NCBI GenBank assembly: GCA_002455605.1
Contig: DKLE01000176.1
Span: 1-5,389 of the forward strand
Origin: Firmicutes bacterium UBA6648
GTDB lineage: Bacteria; Bacillota; Clostridia; Peptostreptococcales; Anaerovoracaceae
Reading direction: 5' to 3'
DNA: 5,389 nucleotides
In this document: positions 1 through 5,389 of the stretch, piece after piece
How positions within the stretch are numbered: the stretch's first letter is position 1
How the letters are laid out: every line of letters begins with the position of its first letter
Notes under the pieces: model-generated
The model's database searches: none
The model's input: only the letters and a program-made list of their open reading frames with translations
What the model was told of the DNA's origin: nothing
Program-made: the position numbers and the translations under genes

Positions 1-26
1 ACACACTATTATTTAGAATAAAAAAG

Positions 27-35
27 TGATATAAT
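27..35 (+). promoter_or_regulatory. Extended -10 promoter for holA
   Basis: A perfect TATAAT lies at 30-35, preceded by TG at 27-28 with one base between, which is the extended -10 pattern read by the housekeeping sigma factor. The -35 position for a 17-base spacer (7-12, TATTAT) is a poor match, which is typical of extended -10 promoters. Transcription would start near 41-43, giving a leader of about 67 bases before the chosen holA start at 109. The region is very AT-rich, so a chance match is possible. Confidence 0.5.
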
Positions 36-93
36 TACAAATTAAGGATTTTATTTTATTTATATGGTTTTTAAGGAAAAGCAATATTTAATT

Positions 94-100
94 TTGGGAG
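94..100 (+). promoter_or_regulatory. Ribosome binding site that decides the holA start
   Basis: TTGGGAG at 94-100 sits 8 bases before the ATG at 109. The in-frame ATG at 64 has only a weak AAGGA at 44-48, 15 bases away, which is too far. The later start is therefore preferred, and it removes 15 residues that have no counterpart in the usual HolA N-terminus. Confidence 0.65.
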
Positions 101-108
101 TTGTTTTA

Positions 109-1167
109 ATGGCATATCAGTATAAGCAGGCAGAAAAAGAGCATGCTTTTCAGAAAATATCAAAAGATTTAAAAGCAGATAAAGTAGGCCCTGTGGCAGC
201 ACTTTTTGGACGTGAACAATATCTTGTACACTGGTCCTGTGAGCAAATTGTTGATAAATACATTAACCCTGTGTGCAAAGAAATGGATTTATCCATCCTG
301 GAAGGAGAGCTTGCTACAGTAGATTCTATAAAAGAGGCATGTGAGACTTTTACCATGATGTCGGAAAAAAGAGTGGTCATTGTGAAAGATTTTGCCCTAT
401 TGGAAGGCATTAAGAGTAAGGGCTTTACTGAAAGCCAGGAAAATCAGATAGCGGATTATGTGAAAAACATACCAGAGGGATGTCTGTTAATCATAACTGC
501 AAACAGTGCAGACAAGAGAAAAAAGCTATTTAAAGCCATAAATGAGAATGGACAGACGTATGATTTTGAAGCCCTGAGTGAAAAAGCACTAAAATCCTTC
601 GTGGAAAAGCGATTTAAGTCAGCAGGAAAGTCAGCCAAGCCGTCTATTATCAATGAATTTGTACAAAACAGCGGATATTTTCATAAGGAGGCAGATTATA
701 CGTTATATAATCTGGAAAACGATATTCGTAAAATTATTGCATACAGTGAAGGAGAACAAATTTTACTTTCAGATGTACTGGCAACTGTGTCGGGAAATTT
801 AGAAACCAGTATTTTTGCTATGCTGGACGCTATCAGCATAGGAAGGAAAGATGAAGCCTATATTTTATTAAATTCTCTTTTAAATGCAGGAGAGAATACT
901 TATATGATCCTTTCACTAGTTGCTTCACAATTTGAAACGATTTTAGAAGTAAAAGAAATGCTGGAGGAGGGAAAGAATCAGCAGCAGATCCACAGCATAC
1001 TTAAAATACATGAATTTCGAATAAAAAAAGCCATGTCCTTTGCAGGAAGATATTCTGTGGACAATTTAAGAAAAATATTAACTAAGGTTTATGAAATAGA
1101 TAGAAATATAAAGACAGGAATTCTTGAACAGAATTTAGCACTTGAACTTTTTATAGCGCAGATTTAG
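109..1167 (+). CDS. holA: DNA polymerase III subunit delta
   Basis: HolA is the delta subunit of the clamp loader. It opens the beta sliding clamp and, with delta' and tau/gamma, loads it onto primed DNA in the cytoplasm. The product is 352 residues from the ATG at 109, near the usual length of about 340. The N-terminal region has the pattern expected of delta: a core strand followed by GREQYLV in place of the standard P-loop, since delta does not hydrolyse ATP. Further on, KRVVIVKDF and then CLLIITANSADKRKK match the conserved strand and the segment after it. The C-terminal collar region is the most recognisable part: NTYMILSLVASQFETIL, then a stretch rich in conserved Lys/Arg and Leu, and near the end a VYEIDRNIKTG motif followed by LALELFI. 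No frameshift is seen. In many Firmicutes holA is followed by rpsT; here an EamA transporter follows after 14 bases, probably in the same transcript. Confidence 0.93.
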   Translation: MAYQYKQAEKEHAFQKISKDLKADKVGPVAALFGREQYLVHWSCEQIVDKYINPVCKEMDLSILEGELATVDSIKEACETFTMMSEKRVVIVKDFALLEGIKSKGFTESQENQIADYVKNIPEGCLLIITANSADKRKKLFKAINENGQTYDFEALSEKALKSFVEKRFKSAGKSAKPSIINEFVQNSGYFHKEADYTLYNLENDIRKIIAYSEGEQILLSDVLATVSGNLETSIFAMLDAISIGRKDEAYILLNSLLNAGENTYMILSLVASQFETILEVKEMLEEGKNQQQIHSILKIHEFRIKKAMSFAGRYSVDNLRKILTKVYEIDRNIKTGILEQNLALELFIAQI

Positions 1168-1181
1168 GGGGAATACAACAA

Positions 1182-2096
1182 ATGTCCAAGCAAATCAAAG
1201 CTGATTTAATGCTGATGCTGGTCACTTTATGCTGGGGAGTGTCTTATTTACTGATGGATATCTGTTTGAGCGAGATAGGACCGCTGACACTGAATGCATA
1301 CCGTTTTTTGATTGCATTTTTTGCCGCCGTTGCATTAGCTTTTACAAAATTAAAAAATGTAAATAAAATAACGCTGAAATACAGTGCGGTGATTGGATTG
1401 GCTTTAACCCTTGTCTATATAGGGGTAACCTATGGTGTTATGTACACCAGTTTATCTAATGCAGGATTCTTGTGTGCTTTAACAGTAGTGATTACTCCCA
1501 TACTAACTTTTCTAATAAAGAAAGAGACACCAAACAAAAAATTAATACTGGTACTTCTGCTGTGCTTAATCGGAATCGCTTTAATGACACTAAATGAGCA
1601 GCTGAAGCCTGCTTTAGGTGACGTACTTTGTATCATGTGTGCTTTCGCCTATGCCGTAGATCTTATCATAGCCGATACTGCGGTACATAAGGAAGAGGTT
1701 AATGCTTTCCAGCTGGGGGTATATCAGTTGGGATTTACGGGTTTATATATACTTATCCTCGCACTTGTACTGGAAACTCCCGTATTGCCCGTTGAACCGA
1801 GCGTATGGGCATCCATGCTGTTTCTCGCTGTATTTTGTACCGGAGTTGCATTTATAGTTCAGGTGATAGCTCAGCAATATACATCCGCTACCCATGTGGG
1901 GGTGATATTTGCTCTGGAGCCGGTATTTGCAGCTGTAGCCGCGTTTTTTTTTGCAGGAGAAAGATTGCTGCCAAGAGCGTATTTAGGAGCCGCATTGATG
2001 CTGCTTGGTATTTTTATAATGGAAATTGATATTAAGAGCCTTTTTAATAGGAAAAGAGCTTCAGAAGTACTGGATTTGGAAGATTCCGAAGAGTGA
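1182..2096 (+). CDS. EamA-family (DMT superfamily) membrane transporter
   Basis: This is a predicted inner-membrane permease of the drug/metabolite transporter superfamily. The substrate is unknown; family members export amino acids, purines or other small metabolites. The 304-residue protein has about ten hydrophobic helices, near residues 8-27, 37-55, 67-88, 92-112, 120-137, 145-164, 178-197, 207-229, 238-257 and 264-282. These form the two tandem five-helix EamA repeats. Family hallmarks are TLCWGVSYL in helix 1, LNAYRFLIA in helix 2, and in the second repeat THVGVIFALEPVFAAV followed by GERLLPRAYLGAALML. The tail after residue 285 is charged and ends in an acidic stretch, probably cytoplasmic. 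AGGGGG at 1166-1171 overlaps the holA stop and is a good ribosome site 10 bases before the ATG, so translation is probably linked to holA. No recognised functional tie to the redox genes downstream. Confidence 0.9.
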   Translation: MSKQIKADLMLMLVTLCWGVSYLLMDICLSEIGPLTLNAYRFLIAFFAAVALAFTKLKNVNKITLKYSAVIGLALTLVYIGVTYGVMYTSLSNAGFLCALTVVITPILTFLIKKETPNKKLILVLLLCLIGIALMTLNEQLKPALGDVLCIMCAFAYAVDLIIADTAVHKEEVNAFQLGVYQLGFTGLYILILALVLETPVLPVEPSVWASMLFLAVFCTGVAFIVQVIAQQYTSATHVGVIFALEPVFAAVAAFFFAGERLLPRAYLGAALMLLGIFIMEIDIKSLFNRKRASEVLDLEDSEE

Positions 2097-2103
2097 ATTC
2101 GTA

Positions 2104-2132
2104 TTGATATTAGATTTGTTTTTCAGTATAAT
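2104..2132 (+). promoter_or_regulatory. Sigma-A-type promoter of the redox operon
   Basis: TTGATA at 2104-2109 (one mismatch to TTGACA) is separated by exactly 17 bases from a perfect TATAAT at 2127-2132. Predicted transcription start is near 2139, leaving a leader of roughly 47 bases before the NuoE-like gene. It begins 8 bases after the transporter's stop codon, so the redox genes very likely have their own promoter. Confidence 0.75.
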
Positions 2133-2133
2133 G

Positions 2134-2147
2134 AACTATAACTAGTT
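2134..2147 (+). promoter_or_regulatory. Dyad at the predicted transcription start
   Basis: AACTATAACTAGTT is an inverted repeat with 5-base arms (AACTA / TAGTT) and a 4-base centre. It starts two bases after the -10 box and covers the predicted start. Its right half also forms the perfect 8-base palindrome AACTAGTT at 2140-2147. The position suits a repressor operator. Short AT-rich dyads also arise by chance, and no known regulator is recognised. Confidence 0.25.
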
Positions 2148-2163
2148 TGTTTATATTTGACAA
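2147..2163 (+). promoter_or_regulatory. Rex-like imperfect operator candidate
   Basis: TTGTTTATATTTGACAA resembles the clostridial Rex operator TTGTTAA-N4-TTAACAA. Each half-site has one mismatch (TTGTTTA and TTGACAA), but the spacer is 3 bases, not 4. Only the outer TTGT/ACAA arms are strictly symmetric. It lies in the leader just downstream of the predicted start, where a repressor would block transcription. Rex senses the NADH/NAD+ ratio, which would fit an NADH-linked redox operon. The wrong spacing keeps confidence low. Confidence 0.25.
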
Positions 2164-2173
2164 TAAAAAAGAT

Positions 2174-2179
2174 AGGAGG
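2174..2179 (+). promoter_or_regulatory. Ribosome binding site that decides the NuoE-like start
   Basis: A perfect AGGAGG lies 6 bases before the ATG at 2186. The alternative in-frame ATG at 2147 has no ribosome site and lies within a few bases of the predicted transcription start, so it is rejected. Confidence 0.85.
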
Positions 2180-2185
2180 ATTATT

Positions 2186-2698
2186 ATGTGTGAAAAATGT
2201 GGTGTCCAAGACCAGAGCCATGCTGCAGACTTTAAAGAGCTAGCTCCGGTGTTGGAGAAGTATGGCAAGGTGCCTGGAAGCTTGATAACAATCTTGCAGA
2301 AGGCACAAGATATTTATGGATATCTATCCATGGATGCAATCAATTATATTTCACAGGAGACTGGGATAAAACCAGCAAAAATCTATGGAGTGGCAACATT
2401 CTATGCACAGTTTCGATTACAGCCCATTGGGAAATATCTGATAATGCTTTGCAAGGGTACAGCATGTCATGTAAACGGTGCAGATCTAGTAGAGGAAGCA
2501 ATTTGTGAATATTTAGATATTCATGACGGAGAGACAACGGAGGACGGGCTGTTTACACTGAACAACGTGGCATGCTTAGGTTGTTGCTCACTTGCACCTG
2601 TTATGATGATTAAGAGTGTTGACGGGGATGAAACCTACGGCAATCTTACTAAGGACAGCGTTAAAGAGGTTCTCGCTGAAATTAAAGCAAGAGCATAG
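2186..2698 (+). CDS. NuoE/HndA-like [2Fe-2S] thioredoxin-fold subunit
   Basis: This is the small electron-transfer subunit of a soluble NADH-linked flavoprotein complex, homologous to the 24 kDa (NuoE) subunit of complex I, HndA of NADP-reducing hydrogenase and HydC of bifurcating hydrogenases. The protein has 170 residues, normal for the family. An N-terminal helical region includes LITILQKAQDIYGYLS and the signature IYGVATFYAQF (the GVATFY motif of NuoE). A thioredoxin-like domain follows. The four expected cluster ligands are C89-x4-C94 (CKGTAC) and C130-x3-C134 (CLGCC, then SLAPVMMI). An additional Cys133 sits where relatives usually have Ala, and an N-terminal CxxC (C2, C5) is present. 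It is the first gene of the redox operon. Its stop codon overlaps the ribosome site of the NuoF-like gene, so the two are probably made in a fixed ratio. It is not respiratory complex I: no membrane subunits are nearby and the partner is the hydrogenase-type NuoF. Confidence 0.93.
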   Translation: MCEKCGVQDQSHAADFKELAPVLEKYGKVPGSLITILQKAQDIYGYLSMDAINYISQETGIKPAKIYGVATFYAQFRLQPIGKYLIMLCKGTACHVNGADLVEEAICEYLDIHDGETTEDGLFTLNNVACLGCCSLAPVMMIKSVDGDETYGNLTKDSVKEVLAEIKARA

Positions 2699-2702
2699 GA
2701 GG
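2697..2702 (+). promoter_or_regulatory. Ribosome binding site overlapping the upstream stop
   Basis: AGGAGG at 2697-2702 shares its first two bases with the TAG stop of the NuoE-like gene and lies 8 bases before the next ATG at 2711. This arrangement favours re-initiation and coupled translation of the two subunits. Confidence 0.8.
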
Positions 2703-2710
2703 GAGTAACA

Positions 2711-4459
2711 ATGAAAGTAATAGTTGGACAAGGAAGCTGCGGCGTAGCTACCGGAGCTAAAAAAACAGCTGACGAATTCAAAAAGCAAATTAGTGCTAAG
2801 AATTTAAATATTGAAGTAGGGATTACAGGCTGTGTTGGTACTTGTTACTTGGAACCAATTGTTGATATTTATGAGGACAACGGCGACATGACAAGATATG
2901 TTAAGGTTCAGCCTGAAATTGTTGCCGAAATTGTAGAAAAGCATCTGGTAGGAGGAACACCGGCAGCTGATTATGCAATTTCAGGTACCGATAATCAATT
3001 TATTGACAAGCAAAAGAGGATCGTGCTTAGAAATTGTGGGCTAATCGATCCTGAAAATATAGAAGAATATCTTGAGGTGGGCGGATATGAAGCAACAAAG
3101 AAAGTAGTTACTTCAATGACACCGGAAGAAGTGATTGAAGAAGTTAAAATTTCAGGCCTTAGAGGAAGAGGCGGCGCTGGATTCCCCACATGGTTTAAGT
3201 GGAATGCAGCAAAAGGTAATCCTGGGAAAGATAAGTATATTGTGTGCAATGCTGACGAAGGGGATCCGGGTGCATTTATGGACAGATCAGTTCTGGAAGG
3301 AGACCCACATTCACTAATAGAAGGTATGATAATCGGTGGATTTGCTATGGGAGCTACTGAAGGTATCATCTATTGTCGTGCAGAATATCCACTTGCAATA
3401 CATAGACTGGAGATTGCTATGGCACAGGCTAGAGAAAAGGGATTTTTAGGAAAAGATATCTTTGGAAGCGGCTATGACTTTGATTTGAGGATTAAAGCCG
3501 GTGCCGGTGCTTTTGTATGCGGTGAAGAAACAGCGTTAATTGCATCGCTTGAAGGAGAGAGAGGTATGCCTAGACTGAAACCTCCTTTTCCTGCACAAAA
3601 GGGATATTGGCAGCTGCCAACCAATATTAACAATGTAGAAACCTTTGCAAATGTAGCCTGGATAATTGTAAACGGCGGTGCTGCATTTGGTGCTATGGGT
3701 ACGGAACAGAGCAAGGGTACCAAAGTATTTGCCTTAGCAGGAAAGATAAAGAAAGGCGGCTTGGTAGAAGTTCCTATGGGGCTTCCTTTGAAGGATGTTA
3801 TCTATGGAATCGGAGAAGGTATCAAACAGGATAAAAAGTTTAAAGCTGTTCAGATGGGAGGACCATCAGGAGGATGTATTCCGTCCGAATTGATAGAAAC
3901 ACCGGTAACCTATGAGGATATTAATAAAACCGGAGCGATTGTCGGTTCCGGCGGTATGATTGTAATGGATGAAGATACTTGCATGGTAGATATGGCAAGA
4001 TATTTTCTGGACTTTACAAGAAAAGAATCCTGCGGTAAATGTAATTACTGCCGTGTAGGTACAAAGAGAATGCTTGAGATTCTTGAAAGAATTACCCGAG
4101 GTGAAGGGCGAGACGGAGATATTGAGCTTTTGGAAGAGCTTGCATATAAGATTAAAGACGGTTCTTTATGCGGCCTTGGACAGACGGCTCCAAATCCTGT
4201 ATTGACTACTTTAAAGTATTTCAGAAATGAATATGAGGATCATATTTATCACAAAAAATGTACGGCGAAGTCATGTAAGCCGCTGCTTACATTTACCATT
4301 ACAGATGCCTGCAAGGGATGTACACTATGTTCAAAGAAATGTCCGGTTAGTGCTATTTCCGGAAAAGTGAAAGAATTACACGTTATTGATCAGACAACAT
4401 GTATTAAATGCGGAAAGTGCCTGGAAACTTGTAAGTTTGGCGCTATAGAGAAAAACTAA
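2711..4459 (+). CDS. NuoF/HndC/HydB-like NADH-binding flavoprotein subunit
   Basis: This is the NAD(H)- and FMN-binding iron-sulfur subunit of a soluble, probably electron-bifurcating, complex. It has 582 residues, longer than respiratory NuoF (about 440), because of two extra domains. Order: an N-terminal thioredoxin-like [2Fe-2S] domain (about 1-85; Cys10, Cys41, Cys45); the NuoF core with the FMN/NADH glycine-rich loop GLRGRGGAGFPT (149-160), NADEGDPGAFMDR (180-192), GAGAFVCGEETAL (264-276) and PTNINNVET (303-311); an SLBB-type region from about 336; the [4Fe-4S] site C441-x2-C444-x2-C447 with Cys487 as fourth ligand (SLCGLGQTAPNP); and a C-terminal two-[4Fe-4S] ferredoxin domain (C534, C537, C540, C544 and C564, C567, C570, C574). 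A Cys pair at 517 and 522 marks the linker, as in HydB relatives. This architecture is the one seen in HydB of Thermotoga-type bifurcating hydrogenase and HndC. Only three Cys are seen in the first domain. The next gene starts 17 bases after the stop. Confidence 0.95.
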   Translation: MKVIVGQGSCGVATGAKKTADEFKKQISAKNLNIEVGITGCVGTCYLEPIVDIYEDNGDMTRYVKVQPEIVAEIVEKHLVGGTPAADYAISGTDNQFIDKQKRIVLRNCGLIDPENIEEYLEVGGYEATKKVVTSMTPEEVIEEVKISGLRGRGGAGFPTWFKWNAAKGNPGKDKYIVCNADEGDPGAFMDRSVLEGDPHSLIEGMIIGGFAMGATEGIIYCRAEYPLAIHRLEIAMAQAREKGFLGKDIFGSGYDFDLRIKAGAGAFVCGEETALIASLEGERGMPRLKPPFPAQKGYWQLPTNINNVETFANVAWIIVNGGAAFGAMGTEQSKGTKVFALAGKIKKGGLVEVPMGLPLKDVIYGIGEGIKQDKKFKAVQMGGPSGGCIPSELIETPVTYEDINKTGAIVGSGGMIVMDEDTCMVDMARYFLDFTRKESCGKCNYCRVGTKRMLEILERITRGEGRDGDIELLEELAYKIKDGSLCGLGQTAPNPVLTTLKYFRNEYEDHIYHKKCTAKSCKPLLTFTITDACKGCTLCSKKCPVSAISGKVKELHVIDQTTCIKCGKCLETCKFGAIEKN

Positions 4460-4460
4460 G

Positions 4461-4470
4461 GGAGGAGGAG
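4461..4470 (+). promoter_or_regulatory. Extended purine-rich ribosome binding site
   Basis: GGAGGAGGAG offers overlapping GGAGG registers 6 to 12 bases before the ATG at 4477. It supports this ATG as the true start of the third redox gene, whose end is outside the window, and suggests strong translation. Confidence 0.8.
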
Positions 4471-4476
4471 AAAAAT

Positions 4477-5389
4477 ATGAAAAAGTTTAGATTAAATATT
4501 GACGGAAAAGAAGTTTATGCAATTCCCGGACAGACAATCTTGGAAGTTGCAAAAGAAAATGATATTTTTGTTCCGACTCTGTGCTTTGATGAGAGAACTG
4601 AAATTTATGGTTCATGTGGTCTTTGCGTCTGTGAGGTTGAAGGAAATCCAAAGCTTGTAAAGGCGTGTGCCACAGAAATTGCTCCAAACATGGTGATCAG
4701 GACGAATACGGAAAGAATAATCGAATCAAGAAAAACAAATCTGGAATTACTGTTATCCAATCATATAGGGGACTGCAGACCTCCATGCTCCTTGGCATGT
4801 CCAGCAGGGACTGATTGTCAGGGATATGTTGGGCTGATAGCCAATGGTGAATTTGAAGCGGCCATTGAATTAATCAAGAAGAACATTCCGCTTCCAGGTG
4901 CCATCGGAAGAGTATGTCCTCATCCTTGCGAAGAAAAGTGCCGAAGAAAATTAATTGATGGTCCGGATAATGCTATCTCCATTCAGTGGTTAAAGAGATT
5001 TGCGGCGGATCAGGATATGTTCTCTGAAGATCCATTTATGCCGGATATTGCTCCTGAGACCGGAAAAAGTGTAGCCGTTATCGGCGGCGGTCCCATGGGA
5101 TTGTCTGCAGCATATTTCTTAAGGCAGCAGGGTCATAGTGTGACTATTTATGAGGCAATGCCTAAGCTAGGCGGAATGCTTCGATATGGTATTCCGGAAT
5201 ACAGACTGCCTAAGGAAATTCTGGATGAAGAAATCTTCATGATAGAAAAAATGGGAGTGGAATTAATCCCAAATACAAAAGTAGGTGTGGATATTCCATT
5301 TGATACAATCCGAACCGATTATGACGCAGTTCTCTTAGGTATCGGTGCTTGGGTTTCAACAGGTGTCGGCTGCAAAGGAGAAGAGCTTC
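4477..5389 (+). CDS. Partial NuoG-type [2Fe-2S] / GltD-NfnB-like FAD oxidoreductase fusion
   Basis: The open frame runs off the right edge; 304 residues are seen. Residues 1-75 are a plant-type [2Fe-2S] domain as in NuoG and HydA (C36-x10-C47-x2-C50-x13-C64). Residues 95-155 hold a Cys-rich segment joining a NuoG-like NHxxDC (H96, C100) to the GltD/NfnB N-terminal motif: C104, C108 (CPAG), C114, then RVCPHPCEEKCRR (C147, C151, C155), probably binding [4Fe-4S] clusters. From residue 198 an FAD Rossmann fold follows: VAVIGGGPMGLSAAYFL, with GGGPMG in place of the usual GxGPAG, then LGGMLRYGIPEYRLPKEIL (231-249) and DAVLLGIGAW (283-292). These are hallmarks of glutamate synthase small subunit, NfnB and relatives. 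The NAD(P)-binding domain should follow outside the window. Role inferred: the NADP(H)- or ferredoxin-facing subunit of a bifurcating complex with the two upstream proteins. A plain glutamate synthase subunit is unlikely, given the ferredoxin domain and neighbours. A downstream hydrogenase or formate dehydrogenase module remains possible. Confidence 0.9.
   Translation, partial: MKKFRLNIDGKEVYAIPGQTILEVAKENDIFVPTLCFDERTEIYGSCGLCVCEVEGNPKLVKACATEIAPNMVIRTNTERIIESRKTNLELLLSNHIGDCRPPCSLACPAGTDCQGYVGLIANGEFEAAIELIKKNIPLPGAIGRVCPHPCEEKCRRKLIDGPDNAISIQWLKRFAADQDMFSEDPFMPDIAPETGKSVAVIGGGPMGLSAAYFLRQQGHSVTIYEAMPKLGGMLRYGIPEYRLPKEILDEEIFMIEKMGVELIPNTKVGVDIPFDTIRTDYDAVLLGIGAWVSTGVGCKGEEL

Noticed and set aside
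64..108. Upstream in-frame ATG extending HolA by 15 residues
   Set aside because: Its only ribosome-site candidate is 15 bases away, whereas the ATG at 109 has GGGAG at good spacing and gives the normal HolA N-terminus.
1805..2029. 74-codon plus-strand frame inside the transporter
   Set aside because: Out-of-frame shadow of the second EamA repeat; Cys/Ser-rich composition without motif.
2097..2133. Intrinsic terminator after the transporter gene
   Set aside because: A T run exists near 2117-2123, but no stable GC-rich stem precedes it; the only nearby stem, GGAA/TTCC around 2080, is too short.
2147..2185. Upstream in-frame ATG extending the NuoE-like protein by 13 residues
   Set aside because: No ribosome site, very close to the predicted transcription start, and the ATG at 2186 has a perfect AGGAGG.
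2157..2185. Perfect TTGACA at 2157-2162 as a -35 box
   Set aside because: The matching -10 position would be 2180-2185 (ATTATT), placing the start inside the coding region past the ribosome site.
2995..3369. 124-codon minus-strand open frame inside the NuoF-like gene
   Set aside because: It is antisense to well-conserved NuoF motifs; its Pro/Ser-rich product with no recognisable domain is what an antisense shadow looks like.
2186..4459. Fragment of a respiratory complex I (nuo) operon
   Set aside because: The NuoF has hydrogenase-type extra domains, the third gene is a GltD fusion, and no membrane Nuo genes are seen.
4487..4687. 66-codon minus-strand open frame over the third redox gene
   Set aside because: It lies antisense to the conserved [2Fe-2S] ligands and shows no family motif or ribosome site of note.

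Overview
The window is AT-rich, has strong purine-rich Shine-Dalgarno sites and carries soluble flavin/iron-sulfur oxidoreductase genes. This suggests a low-GC anaerobic Firmicute of the Clostridia type (Lachnospiraceae, Eubacteriales or acetogen-like). The genus cannot be fixed from the sequence alone. All genes lie on the plus strand and are tightly packed. There is no RNA gene, mobile element, CRISPR array or gene-free stretch over 100 bases.

Left part (1-2096): a short leader with an extended -10 promoter, then holA (DNA polymerase III delta subunit, clamp loader). After 14 bases comes a ten-helix EamA/DMT-family membrane transporter of unknown substrate. These two look co-transcribed housekeeping/accessory genes unrelated to what follows.

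Middle (2097-2185): an 89-base gap with the best promoter in the window (TTGATA, 17 bases, TATAAT). Two imperfect dyads follow it in the predicted start and leader region, one of them Rex-like. No intrinsic terminator is visible, so some read-through from the upstream genes is possible.

Right part (2186-5389, running off the edge): a three-gene redox operon. Gene 1 is a NuoE/HndA-like thioredoxin-fold [2Fe-2S] protein. Gene 2 is a NuoF/HndC/HydB-like flavoprotein with an added N-terminal thioredoxin-like domain and a C-terminal two-[4Fe-4S] ferredoxin domain. Gene 3 is incomplete; it fuses a NuoG/HydA-type [2Fe-2S] domain to a GltD/NfnB-type FAD/NAD(P) oxidoreductase. The first two match the NADH-handling core of electron-bifurcating hydrogenases and related enzymes. 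The third supplies an NfnB-like module at the place where a bifurcating hydrogenase would have HydA.

The most economical reading is a soluble cytoplasmic flavin-based electron-bifurcating complex linking NAD(H), ferredoxin and NADP(H), like the Sporomusa-type Nfn (Stn) transhydrogenase. This is inference from domain content. Gene 3 is cut at residue 304, and a hydrogenase or formate dehydrogenase module could still follow outside the window.
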